Source of the DNA: Tubulanus polymorphus
Lineage: Eukaryota > Nemertea > Palaeonemertea > Tubulaniformes > Tubulanidae
NCBI RefSeq assembly: GCF_964204645.1
Contig: NC_134027.1
Location: 23,486,485-23,550,484 of the forward strand
Length of the DNA stretch: 64,000 nt
Direction: 5' to 3'
In this document: positions 20,931-32,500 of the stretch, piece by piece
Layout: every line of letters starts with the position of its first letter
How positions within the stretch are numbered: the stretch's first letter is position 1
Notes under the pieces: generated by a model
What the model was told of the DNA's origin: nothing
The model's database searches: none
The model's input: only the letters and a program-made list of their open reading frames with translations
Program-made: the position numbers and the translations under genes

Positions 20931-23142
20931 TCGATCAAGCCAAGAAGGGCTCAGGTGGCTAATATTCAATTCCTCACTGTCCTATAATGCCGAGTACGAC
21001 GGAGTTTACACACTGAAAAACGTTGCGCTGTGTAATTTGGATAAGTCAACAATATAATGACGGCCCTGCCCCGCGCGCTCCATCTGAGACATAAACAAGT
21101 TGGACTCGGGATGGCGTCAAGGCCCGTCATCTCAGTCTACAGACTGTACTCAGGCGGGAAGTCGAAACGTAATGATAGACATGTTAGCCTCGATTGAGAT
21201 GCAGTTTACCCACTGGACCCTAGCTAATTGATAATGCTCAATAACCAATGAACTATTGGTACTTAGACTACCATCTTCGGTCCCAACGTTTACAGATCTG
21301 AACCCTCTAGTGCTGCTTTTTAAATTTATCATTAGCGGTGAATATACGAACTAACAATATGATACAATATTCCTACTGCGGCATGTGAGTAAAAAGTTAG
21401 TTCACACATTTACCGTCTACGATTAATTCACCGACAGCACTTGACGGTTAACAATTAGGCCAACGTAAATTGGCTCCGGTATGAAACCAACCTGCAGAGG
21501 ATGCTGAGTGTACACAGGGAAGCGAGTAAAACCATTGGTGGAAGCCGGAAAACTCCGGTAGAAGAGGCAACCAACCCTGGCAAGCAATGATGCATTGATC
21601 GAGTCATGTGCGTGATTCAACTGGTCAGTTTTAATCATGTAATTCTTACACCAAATAAATCATATTGAATACGAAAATAAATCTGTAGCTCGGCAAATCA
21701 TCTTAACTTGTAACAGCACATGCATGGAGAATCCGCGAGTCATCACTTCCGGTGTGGAGTCGTGACCCGCCATATTGAAGTTTGGTAAGTCTTGGAATTT
21801 TTCCAGTTTTTTATTCTTGAATTATATCTATGTATTAAGTTAACAGTTCGGTATTAACCCGGAAATGCAGGCACAAAAAACACCGAATCTAAAACTGACC
21901 CGAGACCCGCCGCCAAACTATATTCAAAGTCGTTTTTGAAGTACACGTCACGTGTGTCGTCGTCACGGTTCGGTGGTCCGCACCTCGCCGGCTGTGCTGT
22001 GTACGTATGAGGGAGAAAATCACAGGGACTTGTCACGTTTGATAATGGATGAGACCAATGATGGGGGTACCAGTATCCCTGCAACTGTATAATAAAATAA
22101 CAAGGGTAGCAACAAATTGTCAATCTGACAATGACTTCTCCACTTCAATCGACTGTAATTCCAAAAATTCTCATCCGATTCACATGAAATAAGCTTTAAT
22201 ACAACCTAGAAGACTTTCTGCTTCCAACGAGCCTTCAACCACCACTCTACGACAATTATCTCATAACGGAATCACCGTTTTTTGACGAGAGATAGCTCAA
22301 AATGGAGGTCTACCGATTCTTTCACCCAGTCCTCCACAGTGTGTATCTTCGTTGCTCTACGATCCTGTGTAACCACCCACCCAGACACGTTCATTCAAAT
22401 TCACGTGACTTTTGCCGACACAACTACTGTCGGCATTTTTGCCTGTGTTCAAACTGCGATATCTCAGCAAATAAACAACCGATTTTGATAAATAAACTAT
22501 CTACACTAACCTTATGACGTCTCACATTTGTTCATTATATTATTTTGACGATAAATCTGATTTTAGTACGATTAAATTTAAGATACAAAAATGATGCGCT
22601 GATTAGCAATGAGACACGCATCGCTCAAGTGTCATGTTGCTAACGAACTACAGTGTTACAATGCCTAGTTTCAAAGTGAAAAAATGGGGTCATTTTTTGC
22701 TATTTCTGTATTCATATCGCATCAAGCACGGAGTATGATGAAGGAACCTGCAAATGAACATAATAATAAGAAAACTGAATATGTGAGGTTTGTAATGATA
22801 GTTTATTTTTCACAATCGATTTGGTGAAACTGGATTTCTGGTGGTTTAAAGTCACAGCGATTAAAGAGTATCGAGAAAATGTCATTCGTGTCTTAGTGTC
22901 TGTGGTACATCAGACACTAAGGTTCTTGGTGAACCGATTCTATGGTGGACAGCAAAATGGCCGTTTTTTTCACTTCAAACGATGATTTGTATGTGAGATC
23001 TTAGAGATAACCCCAACAAACCATACATTTTTTAAAACTACGCGGCCATACCTGTACGCTAATCTCATTTATTTGTATAATCCACGCGATGGGTATATAT
23101 TTATTACTGTTTACAGATTATATTGTGGTGAATATTACCAGT
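20931..23142. other. Intergenic, possible orphan promoter at about 21748-21790
   Basis: No coding gene is recognised. At 21748-21775 an ETS-like site (CACTTCCGGTG) is followed by a YY1-like site (CCGCCATATTG) and then a strong splice donor (GGTAAGT at about 21783). This is the usual arrangement at a housekeeping TSS and short first exon on the plus strand. No coding exon that would use it was found. Confidence 0.4.
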
Positions 23143-23575
23143 AGTGACCTCCTTTTCTTATTGTTACAGATATGAAAACAACAGATTTCATCAATCAATC
23201 CTTCCTACAATGGTCAGTCTGACTGTAACTAGGCTGAGATCTATTGATCATATTTTAGAAAAGGTTTGTCTCTCATTCATTCAATCGTGTAACTGATATC
23301 TGTGAATAGTCTACAATCAACAGATACCACATTGAAATCTAATATTCTTTATTTCAGGCACAATTCCTGTTTACTGTGAAGTAAGATTGAGTCAAGCGCA
23401 ACGCTGTAGAAGTATCAGAGGAGGAGTATCGTAGGAGCAGCAGAGCAGGAGTATCGTAGGAGCAAGAGTATCGTAGGAGCAGCAGGAGTATCATAGGAGC
23501 AGCTGAATGAATCACAGAAGAGATAAGATAAGTAGTTTTAGAATTATGTGTTTATTCATACCACTTATTGATAGA

Positions 23576-24331
23576 GGAGTTGAAGATGTTCAGGACCAGA
23601 GTTCAGTTTATCTTCAAACAGACTAAAACTAAATGTAGAATCATTATAACGGTTATTGAATATATCTCCAGCAGGGATCTGTATCCATCTTCAGCTCACT
23701 TCACACACAGCTATAGATCAGAGTTCCTTACAGCGACCACTGAATCGACCTAATCATTACAACTGAAATAATGATAACGCATTCTATATGAACACATATG
23801 AAGCACAGCTGAAACCAAAGTGATAGAAAAATAGAAAGTTGTAAAATATTTTCTGACGCAGTTTGATTTGCGTCAGATTGTAACTGTAGAAGTTTCACTC
23901 ATTGTTTCAGTCTAATAGAGATTTAATTGATGTACATGTAACACTGACTGTGTAACACTGCAGTCATTTATTCACTTTTTCCTCCTCAGTTTGAAGAATG
24001 TTTGTTCTCTCATCTTCATTAGCCATAAGAATCATTCTCATCTGTGTAACTACAACATCGTAACATTTCTACTTATTCAATCATAGAGGGAATGAGTAGT
24101 ATGAGGTTTGGGTATGGAATGGGACAGGGTATGGTGTAGTTGACAGTTAGGGTAGGATAGGGTAATGTGATGAGGTAAGGTCGGTTGGATGATGCAGGGT
24201 TGTTTGATGTGGTTGGATTCGATGATGAGTTTAATATAGAACTGTTTGGGGGTAAGTGATGTAAGTGGTAGTGTACGGTGTGTATGTTCGGAGGGTGTAT
24301 GATAACAGATTGAAAGGTTGCTGGTAGAGGG
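23576..24331 (+). repeat. Inverted arm 1 of unit 1
   Basis: Pairs, as reverse complement, with 27791-28540. Shared landmarks include GTTCAGGACCAGAGTTCAG, GAATCATTATAACGGTTATT, TCACACACAGCTATAGATCA, GACGCAGTTTGATTTG, CATCGTAACATTTCTACTTA and GGTAGAGGG. Equivalent arms lie at about 30008-30765, 36489-37245 and 43727-44468. Confidence 0.85.
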
Positions 24332-24342
24332 TGGTTCAGTAG

Positions 24343-25567
24343 CATCCTCACTCACCAGGGCTTGGGTTGCTTCCTGCTGAAGCTCACGTCTACACAAACG
24401 CTGCCCGAAACTTTATCCATCGGTCTGTTGGAATACAAGAAATTATCCAGCCAATGAAATCAGGAAATATCCAGCCAATGAAAATTATGGAAATATACAT
24501 TATTCTTGTGTTGGACCCTCGGTAAGCGAAAACTCTATCGACCACCAGTGATGCCAGTCACAATGAGGTGTACATGTTTTACTGTTGGCAAATATCCTTC
24601 AATAAATTTTGATAAAGGATAAGTTGATGTCAGCAGCGGAGAATACAGAGTTCCGGATCGGGAAAATAACATCACAGGAAATCATTGTACCTGAGTTTGT
24701 CCACAGGTCAAGGGTCAAGGTCTAATCATGTGACCTGGCAGTGACTTATCTGCCCACACGGCAACCCACCCACTCTCCATCCGCCCGACCCCGTGCAGTG
24801 ACCTGTCTGCCCACACGGCAACCCACCCACTCTCCACCCGCCCGACCCCAGGCAGTGACCTGTCTGCCCACACAGCAACCCACCCACTCTCCACCCACCC
24901 GACCCCTGGCAGTGACCTGTCTGCCCACACGGCAACCCACCCACTCTCCACCCGCCCGACCCCAGGCAGTGACCTGTCTGCCCACACAGCAACCCACCCA
25001 CTCTCCACCCGCCCGACCCCTGGCAGTGACTTGTTCGCCCGGCAGTGGTCTAAAGCCTAGCCTTCATCAACACTGTGATTGGAGACAACTAGTTGCCGGG
25101 CAGTTTTCGGCGCATGAGAGCAACTGGCTGGATACAATCAGTGTGAGCTAGCTTACGATTGGTTAGCGTCGATCTATCTCCAGTTCCAGCCAGTTGCTCA
25201 TGTTCTACTTTTGAGCAACTTGTTGTACTCAGTTACTGTCATATTCGTCGATGTGAGCCATAATCAACAAAAACACATGGTTGCAACTGACTAAATCAAA
25301 GCAATTTGTCACGTGACTTGAGATGCCCTCAAGAATATTTGCTAGATAACCCATCTCAGATGCTGTCGATGTGTGCGCGCTATGGACTTAGCGACTGGCA
25401 TGAGCCATGCAGTTGCTTGTTTTCATTAGATGGGTACTCGCTCACTAGTAACTAGTTGTCTCTAGTTGCTTTGTCGAAGTACGCTTACTTTATAGACCTA
25501 TGAAGGAAGTTTCATCAGTGTTTGTGAGTTTCAGGGGAAGGCAACCAGACCCTGGCGAGTGAGGATG
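24343..25567 (+). mobile_element. 1.2-kb TIR element carrying the 57-bp minisatellite (unit 1)
   Basis: It begins CATCCTCACTCACCAGGG and ends with the complement GCGAGTGAGGATG. The inverted ends extend about 43 bp through TTGCTTCC/GGAAGGCAA to CTCAC/GTGAG. It interrupts inverted arm 1: arm 2 is continuous across the same point, and the arm resumes after 25567. Inside are the 57-bp array and a GCGATTGG-GACAACTAGTTGC segment related to the MITE at 57934. Equivalents: about 30776-31907, about 37257-38514, and a right-truncated copy from about 44476. Confidence 0.7.
24737..25042 (+). repeat. 57-bp minisatellite, about 5 units (unit 1)
   Basis: Unit: GGCAGTGACCTGTCTGCCCA, then CACGGCAACCCACCCACTCT, then CCACCCGCCCGACCCCT. 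The GC content is far above the surroundings. As 57 is 19 codons, open frames with 19-residue repeats occur on both strands; they are a by-product of the period, not genes. Confidence 0.92.
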
Positions 25568-27790
25568 TGTAATAGTGATGTTAGTATGGTATGTGTAAGG
25601 TAGGGGGCGTTGTGTGTAGAGTGTTAAGAATAGGATAAGAGTACAGTTAGAGGAATACGAAAGTGTAAGTTTGGGTAATGTGGGGTCAGGATGTTTGGTG
25701 TTGTTGAGGTGAGGGTGAATTCAGTAGAATTTATCCATGTCAAGTGTCCAAGTGGCAAATTTGGAAAATTATTTTTGAGTCATACCTAAGAAAATGGGCT
25801 TTTAAAATCATTTGACCAGTCTTATTAGATTGACTTAAGAACTAAAATGGTCTTACCCTGGTCTTAAGTTGTAAGATTGGCTATAGAACCTAAATGAGTT
25901 TAGACTGGTCTTAAGTTGTTAGATTGGCAATAGAACCAAAATGAGCGTAGACAGGTCTTTAGTTGTTAGATTATTGTTAGAACCAAAATCAGTTAGAACC
26001 AAAAATCAAAAAAGACTAAGTGGCAAATTTGGAAAAATGGATTCAGGTCTGATCCGTGTGATCCAGTTGACCTAGGATTATTTGATTAGAGTCAGACTCA
26101 TTGATTACGTAGGGGGTAATAGATGGAGCCACAGTTTGTGCTTTGAACAAAGGTGAGTGATGCTCTTGGCGTTTCACTCACCAGGAGAAAGTCCCCCCCC
26201 CATAACTTCTTTAGATAGAAATCTCCAGATAGAATTCTGTTTTTGTCTTATTTGTTTGTGTATATATGTCTGGAAATGGTGACATGGATGGTGATAGGAC
26301 AGTACAGCCTGGGTGATGTTGGGGTAGGGTAAGGTGATTCAGAGAAAGTGGTCCAGTCCGGACTGGCATTACCTCCTTCCCTTCCTCCTTCCCGCGCTTA
26401 CTATTCCACAATCTCTATATGAGATACATCGAGAATTATACATCGAGAATTATGCTATTGAAGATTGAATTCACCGATTTATTTAGGAATTGAAACTTGT
26501 TTCATTGAATAAATGTTACGGCAAATAAACAATATCATCGAACAATGATATGATTGTGATTGACCATAGTGAACCACTGCCCTAGTGCAGTTTTATGTCA
26601 CATAAAGCTTTTTTCCACTCGATACAACAGATGATAGTGCTACCAATCAGACTGCTTGTGTATGCCAAGTAATTTTTGTAGGGGACAAGCAAAATTTCAG
26701 ATATGCTTGCCCCCTGGGCAAGTGGATTTCATTCCTGGGACCCTGAAAAAGCACTGATTGAGATGGATTTAAACCCAGTTCAATAACTATATTTCCTATA
26801 TATTCACTTACCGCCTGGTGGTACTGATACAGAGCAAGGAGAGATAGAGAGAGAGAGAGCCATAAGAAAAATAAAGAACATGAAAAGAGTGGGGTCCGAG
26901 AGCAATTCGAAGGTTTAGAGTCCTGCACGCTTAGATGGCGGGCAGGGGTCTATTCCTACCTCGACTCATAAAGAAAAAAGATTGAAAAGAAAGGTGAGCT
27001 TAAAGCCACCAAGCACAAAAGTGGGGTCAAAAAGGTAGTCCACTACTGGCTTAGAGAGCGGGCAGTGGTCTATTCCTACCTCACGTGCTTAAAAATGTTT
27101 GCAAAAAATGGCAAATAAGAAAGTGTGTGAGAGTGAGAGAGAGGAGGTGCTGAGTTTCATGTATCACTGGGCGTAACGTGACAAATATAAGAAATAATTC
27201 ACAGAAAATCTTGAATAATTGTGTTGTGGGTTCAGAGTCTATTTCTCATCAGTTTGCTATTTGTAAAGCTTGTAGTCTGGTAAAAACTATTCAGAGATTT
27301 GTGAATCAGAAGATTTTGCCGTCATTTCCTTCATGAATCGTTCAATTGTTAAAATGAATCATGTGACACACATGTAAAATACTGTTACTGATTCGTCATC
27401 GTTTGATGGTGTCTTAATATTCAATATGTTGCAGGTATTGTCTCCTAGTATTTCACATGGAATTGAGGAGTAGTTTGAGGGATTGGGAGGGTTGGAGAAG
27501 CATTGAGATGTCTAAAGGGAGGAGGCTGAGAGATGGAGCGACCCCATCAATCACTCATGACGCTCTGTACTGTCCTAGCTCCACCCCTTATATCATATCA
27601 CATACCTCCCAACCTTCCACAGACACCACCCCCGACCTCACCCTCACCTCTACAACACCAAACATCCTGACCCCGCATTACCCAAACTTACACTTTAATA
27701 TTACTCTTACTGTACCTTACTCTATCCTTAACACTCTACACACACTGCCCCCTACCTTACACGTACCATACCAGCATCACACCTGTGCCG

Positions 27791-28540
27791 CCCTCTACCA
27801 GCAACTTTTCTCCATTTTCATACACCTCCTTAACTATACATCGTACACTACCACATACACCCACCCCAAATAGTTCTATATTAAACTGATCATCTAATCC
27901 AGTCATATCAAACAACCCTGCATCATCCAACCTGATCTTACCTTATCACATTGTCCTATCCTCCCCTAACGTGTCAACTCCCATACCCTGTCTCATTCCA
28001 TACCCAAGCGCCATACTCCTCATTCCCTCTATGATTGAATAAGTAGAAATGTTACGATGTTGTAGTTACACGGATAAGAATGATTCTTATCGCTAATGAA
28101 GATGAGAGAACAAACATTCTTCTTACTGAGGAGGAATAAGTGAATAAATGACTGCAGTGTTACACAGTCAGTGTTACATGTACATCAGTTATAACTCTAT
28201 TAGACTGAAACAATGAGTGAAACTTCTACAGTTACAATCTGACACAAATCAAACTGCGTCAGAAAACATTTTACAACTTTCTCATTTTCTATCACTTTGG
28301 TTTCTGATGTGCTTCATGTGTATTCATATAGAATGTGTTATCATTATTTCAGTTGTAATGATTAGGTTGATTCAGTGGTCGCTGTATGGAACTCTGATCT
28401 ATAGCTGTGTGTGAAGTGAGCTGAAGATGGATACAGATACTTGCTGGCGACAAATTCAATAACCGTTATAATGATTCTACATTTTGTTTTAGTCTTTTAG
28501 AAGATTAACTGAATTCTGGTCCTGAACATGTTTCAACTCC
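27791..28540 (+). repeat. Inverted arm 2 of unit 1
   Basis: Reverse complement of arm 1. The pairing extends further inward: 27630-27785 pairs with 25560-25735 on the far side of the 1.2-kb insertion. Equivalent arms: about 34154-34910 (unit 2) and about 41571-42322 (unit 3). Unit 4 has lost this arm. Confidence 0.85.
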
Positions 28541-28736
28541 ACATGATAACTGGTATGTGTATGACAACAGAATTTCAACAGTTTATTTCATGAATTTGAT
28601 AAATCTGTTATTTTCATTTCAGTGTCAATCTTTGCTGGGGAGTTGTAGAATCTGATATAGAACTGATTTTCACAGTCAGCTACACACATTAACGGTTTGT
28701 ATTACATGTGTATGGATACAATTTAAATAAATCACA

Positions 28737-28747
28737 CTAGTTCTGCC

Positions 28748-28782
<35 letters not shown>

Positions 28783-28868
28783 TAGTTCTGCCTCATCATC
28801 ATCATCATCTATGCCTCATCATCATCATCATCTTGTTCTGCCTCATCATCATCATCATCTAGTTCTGC

Positions 28869-28911
<43 letters not shown>

Positions 28912-28970
28912 TATCATCTAGTTCTGCATCCTCACCATCATCATCTAGTTCTGCCTCCTCCTCAGTAGCA
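28737..28970. repeat. TCATCA microsatellite / CTAGTTCTGCC minisatellite (unit 1)
   Basis: Runs of TCA are broken by CTAGTTCTGCCTC. On the minus strand this would read Asp/Glu runs with ELDDDD-EEA. In units 1 and 2 the frame is broken by variants such as CTATGCCTC. Equivalents: 35107-35450, 42524-42737 and 46437-46637. Confidence 0.9.
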
Positions 28971-29538
28971 GTGTGCATCCTGAGGAAGCAATCAGTCCTC
29001 CTGCAATCACATGTTGCCCGCTCTTAAGGAGGTCAGGTGACGTTGGGGCTTTAGTTCACCTCGGATTAGGCTTCTCAGTAACTATTTGAGTTTGGAGCTG
29101 CATCTTACCTGACTAGATTGGCTGACCAGCTTGTATCGTTAATGATTCTACATTTTGTTTTAACCTGTTAGGAGATGACCAATTACCAGAAGACCAGGGA
29201 TGACCAATTTACCAATTGCCAGGGATGACCAATTGCCAGGGATGACCAGAAATGACCAATGGCTAAGCAATGACCAGCGATTATAGATTGCCAGTATAAT
29301 TGTAAGATTGATTTTCTGTTTGTGAATGAACTTGAGAACAGTCACTGTTCTTTAACCCAATCAGTTACAGCCATGTTTTGATAAAATCTCTTGCACAATC
29401 ACCTCTAAACCTCTTACACAATCATTTCTATCTCATCTCTGTAATAAATACTCTTATTTTAACTCTCATCGGTCAAAACGTGGTTGTCATTGATGTTCAC
29501 AGAAACTGAAATCCCAGAATCTATTTTGTTATAATTAC

Positions 29539-32500
29539 AGTGACCTCCTTTTCTTATTGTTAGATACAAGCAGATTTCATCAATCAATCATTCCTTCAAG
29601 GCTGAGAACTATTAATCATCTTTTAGAAAGGGTTTGTCTCTCATTCATTCAATTGTGTAACTGATATCTGTGAATAGCCTACAATCAACAGATACCACAT
29701 TGAAATCTAATATTCTTTATTTCAGGCACAATTCCTGTTTACTGTGGTATGAAATAAGATTAATTCAAGCGCAACGCTGTAGGAGCATCAGAGGAGGAGT
29801 ATCGTAGGAGCAGCAGGAGTATCATAGGAGCATCAGAGGAGTGTCATAGGAGCAGCAGGAGTATCGTAGGAGGAGCAGGAGTATCGTAAGAGTTGCAGGA
29901 GTATCATAGGAGCAGCAGGAGTATCATAGGAGCAGCTGAATGCATCACAGAAGAGATAAGATAAGTAGTTTTAGAATTGTGATCATTCATACCCATTTAT
30001 TGATAGAGGAGTTGAAGATGTTCAGTACCAGAGTTCAGTTTATCTTCTAACAGACTAAAACAAAATGTAGAATCATTATAACGGTTATTGACTATATCTC
30101 CAGCAAGTATCTGTATCAATCTTGAGCTTGCTTCACACACAGCTATAGATCAGAGTTTCTTACAGCGACCACTGAATCAACCTAATCATTACACCTGAAA
30201 TAATGATAACACATTCTATATGAATACATATGAAGCACATCTGAAAACAAAGTGATAGAAAAATAGAAAGTTGTAAAATGTTTTCTGACGCAGTTTGATT
30301 TGTGTCAGATTGTAACTGTAGAAGTTTCACTCATTGTTTCAGTCTAATAGAGATATAACTGATGTACATGTAACACTGACTGTTAAACACTGCAGTCATT
30401 TATTCACTTATTCCTCCTCAGTTTGAAGAATGTTTGTTCTCTCATCTTCATTAGCGATAAGAATCATTCTCATTTGTGTAACTACAACATCGTAACATTT
30501 CTACTTATTCAAATCATAGAGGGAATGAGTAGTATGAGGTTTGGGTATGGAATGGGACAGGGTATGGTGTAGTTGACAGTTAGGGTAGGATAGGTTAATG
30601 TGATGAGATAAGGTCGGTTGGATGATGCAGGGTTGTTTGATGTGGTTGGATTCGATGATGAGTTTAATATAGAACTGTTTGGGGGAAAGTGATGTAAGTG
30701 GTAGTGTACGGTGTGTATGTTCGGAGGGTGTATGATAATGGATTGAAAGGTTGCTGGTAGAGGGTGGTACAGTAGCATCCTCACTCACCAGGGCTCGGGT
30801 TGCTTCCTGCTGAAGCTCATGTCTACACAAACGCTGCCCACAACTTTATCCATCGGTCTGTTGGAACACAAGGAATTATCAGCCAATGAAAACAGAGGAA
30901 TTGTCCAGCCAATGAAATTATGGAAATATACCACCTGACCCACCCGCCTGACCCCTGGCAGTGACCTGTCTGCCCACACGGCAACCCACCCACTCTCCAT
31001 CCGCCTGACCCCTTGCAGTGACCTGTCTGCCCACACGGCAACCCACCAACTCTCCACCCGCCCGACCCCTGGCAGCTACCTGTTCACCCACACGGCAACC
31101 CACCCACTCTCCACCCGCCTGACCCCTGGCAGTGACCTGTCTGCCCACACGGCAACCCACCCACTCTCCATCCGCCTGACCCCTTGCAGTGACCTGTCTG
31201 CCCACACGGCAACCCACCCACTCTCCACCCGCCCGACCCCTGGCAGCTACCTGTTCACCCACACGGCAACCCACCCACTCTCCACCCGCCCGACCCCTGG
31301 CAGTGACCTGTCTGCCCACACGGAAACCCACCCACTCTCCACCCGCCCGACCCCTGGCAGTGACCTGTTCGCCCGGCGGTGGTCTAAAGCCTAGCCTTCA
31401 TCGACACTGCGATTGGAGACAACTAGTTGCCAGGCATTTTTCGGCGCATGAGAGCAGCTGGCTGGATACAATCAGTGTGAGCTACCTTACGATTGGTTAG
31501 CGCCCATCTGTCTCCAGTTCCAGCCAGTTACTCATGTTCTACTATTGTGCAACTAGTTGTACTCAGTTGCTTTCATATCCGTCGATGTGAACGCTCCATA
31601 ATCAAAAACACATGGTTGTAACTGACTAATACAAAGCAACGAGTCACATGACTTGAGATGCCTTGAGAATATTTGCTAGATAACACATCTCAGATGCTGT
31701 CGATGTGTGCGCGCTATGGACCTAGCGACCGGCATGAGCCATACAGTTGCTGGTTTTCATTAGATGGGTACTCGCTCACTAGCAACTAGTTGTCTCTAGT
31801 TGCTTTGTCGAAGTATGCTTAGCTTTATAGACCTGTGAAGGAAGTTTCATCAGTGTTTGTGAGTTTCAGCGGAAGGCAACCAGACCCTGACCCTGGCGAG
31901 TGAGGATGTGTAGTAGTGATGCTGGTATGGTATGTGTAAGGTAGGGGGCGGTGTGTGTAGAGTGTTAAGGATAGGGTAAGGTACAGTTAGAGGAATACGA
32001 AAGTGTAAGTTTGGGTAATGTGGGGTCAGGATGTTTGGTGTTGTTGAGGTGAGGGTGAATTCAGTAGAATTTATCCATGTCAAGTGTCCAAGTGGCAAAT
32101 TTGGAAAATTATTTTTGAGTCATACCTAAGAAAATGGGCTTCTAAAATCATTTGACCAGTCTTATAAGATTGACTTAAGAACTAAAATGGTCTTACCCTG
32201 GTCTTAAGTCGTAAGATTGGCTATAGAACCAAAATGAGTTTAGATTGGTCTTAAGTTGTAAGATTGGCTATAGAACCTAAATGAGTTTAGACTGGTCTTA
32301 AGTTGTTAGCTTGGCAATAGAACCAAAATGAGCGTAGACAGGTCTTAAGTTGTTAGATTATTGTTAGAACCAAAATCAGTTAGAACCAAAAATCAAAAAG
32401 ACTAAGAGGCAAATTTGGAAAAATGGATTCAGGTCTGATCCGTGTGATCCAGTTGACCTAGGATTATTTGATTAGAGTCAGACTCATTGATTACGTAGGG

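Larger units (their letters stand above)
23143..29538 (+). repeat. Macro-repeat unit 1 (about 6.4 kb)
   Basis: First of four tandem units. Order: AGTGACCTCCTTTTCTTATT start; 18-21 bp GGAGTATCGTAGGAGCA minisatellite (23405-23512); inverted arm 1 (about 23576-24331); 1.2-kb TIR element with 57-bp array (24343-25567); a TGGTCTTAAGTTGT-TTAGATTGG repeat block (25800-25990); a spacer with twin GGGTCTATTCCTACCTC blocks; inverted arm 2 (about 27791-28540); TCATCA microsatellite (28740-28970); TGACCAATTGCCAGGGA repeats (29170-29290); and an end at ATTTTGTTATAATTAC. No convincing gene is present. The left half is diverged from unit 2, while the right half (from about 27 kb) is nearly identical to it. 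Confidence 0.92.

Noticed and set aside
27457-27873. 138-codon open frame repeated at 27457, 33820 and 41237
   Set aside because: Repeats with the macro-repeat, low-complexity Pro/Thr/His composition, no motif, and its reverse complement pairs with the inverted arm. Conservation comes from recent duplication, not selection.
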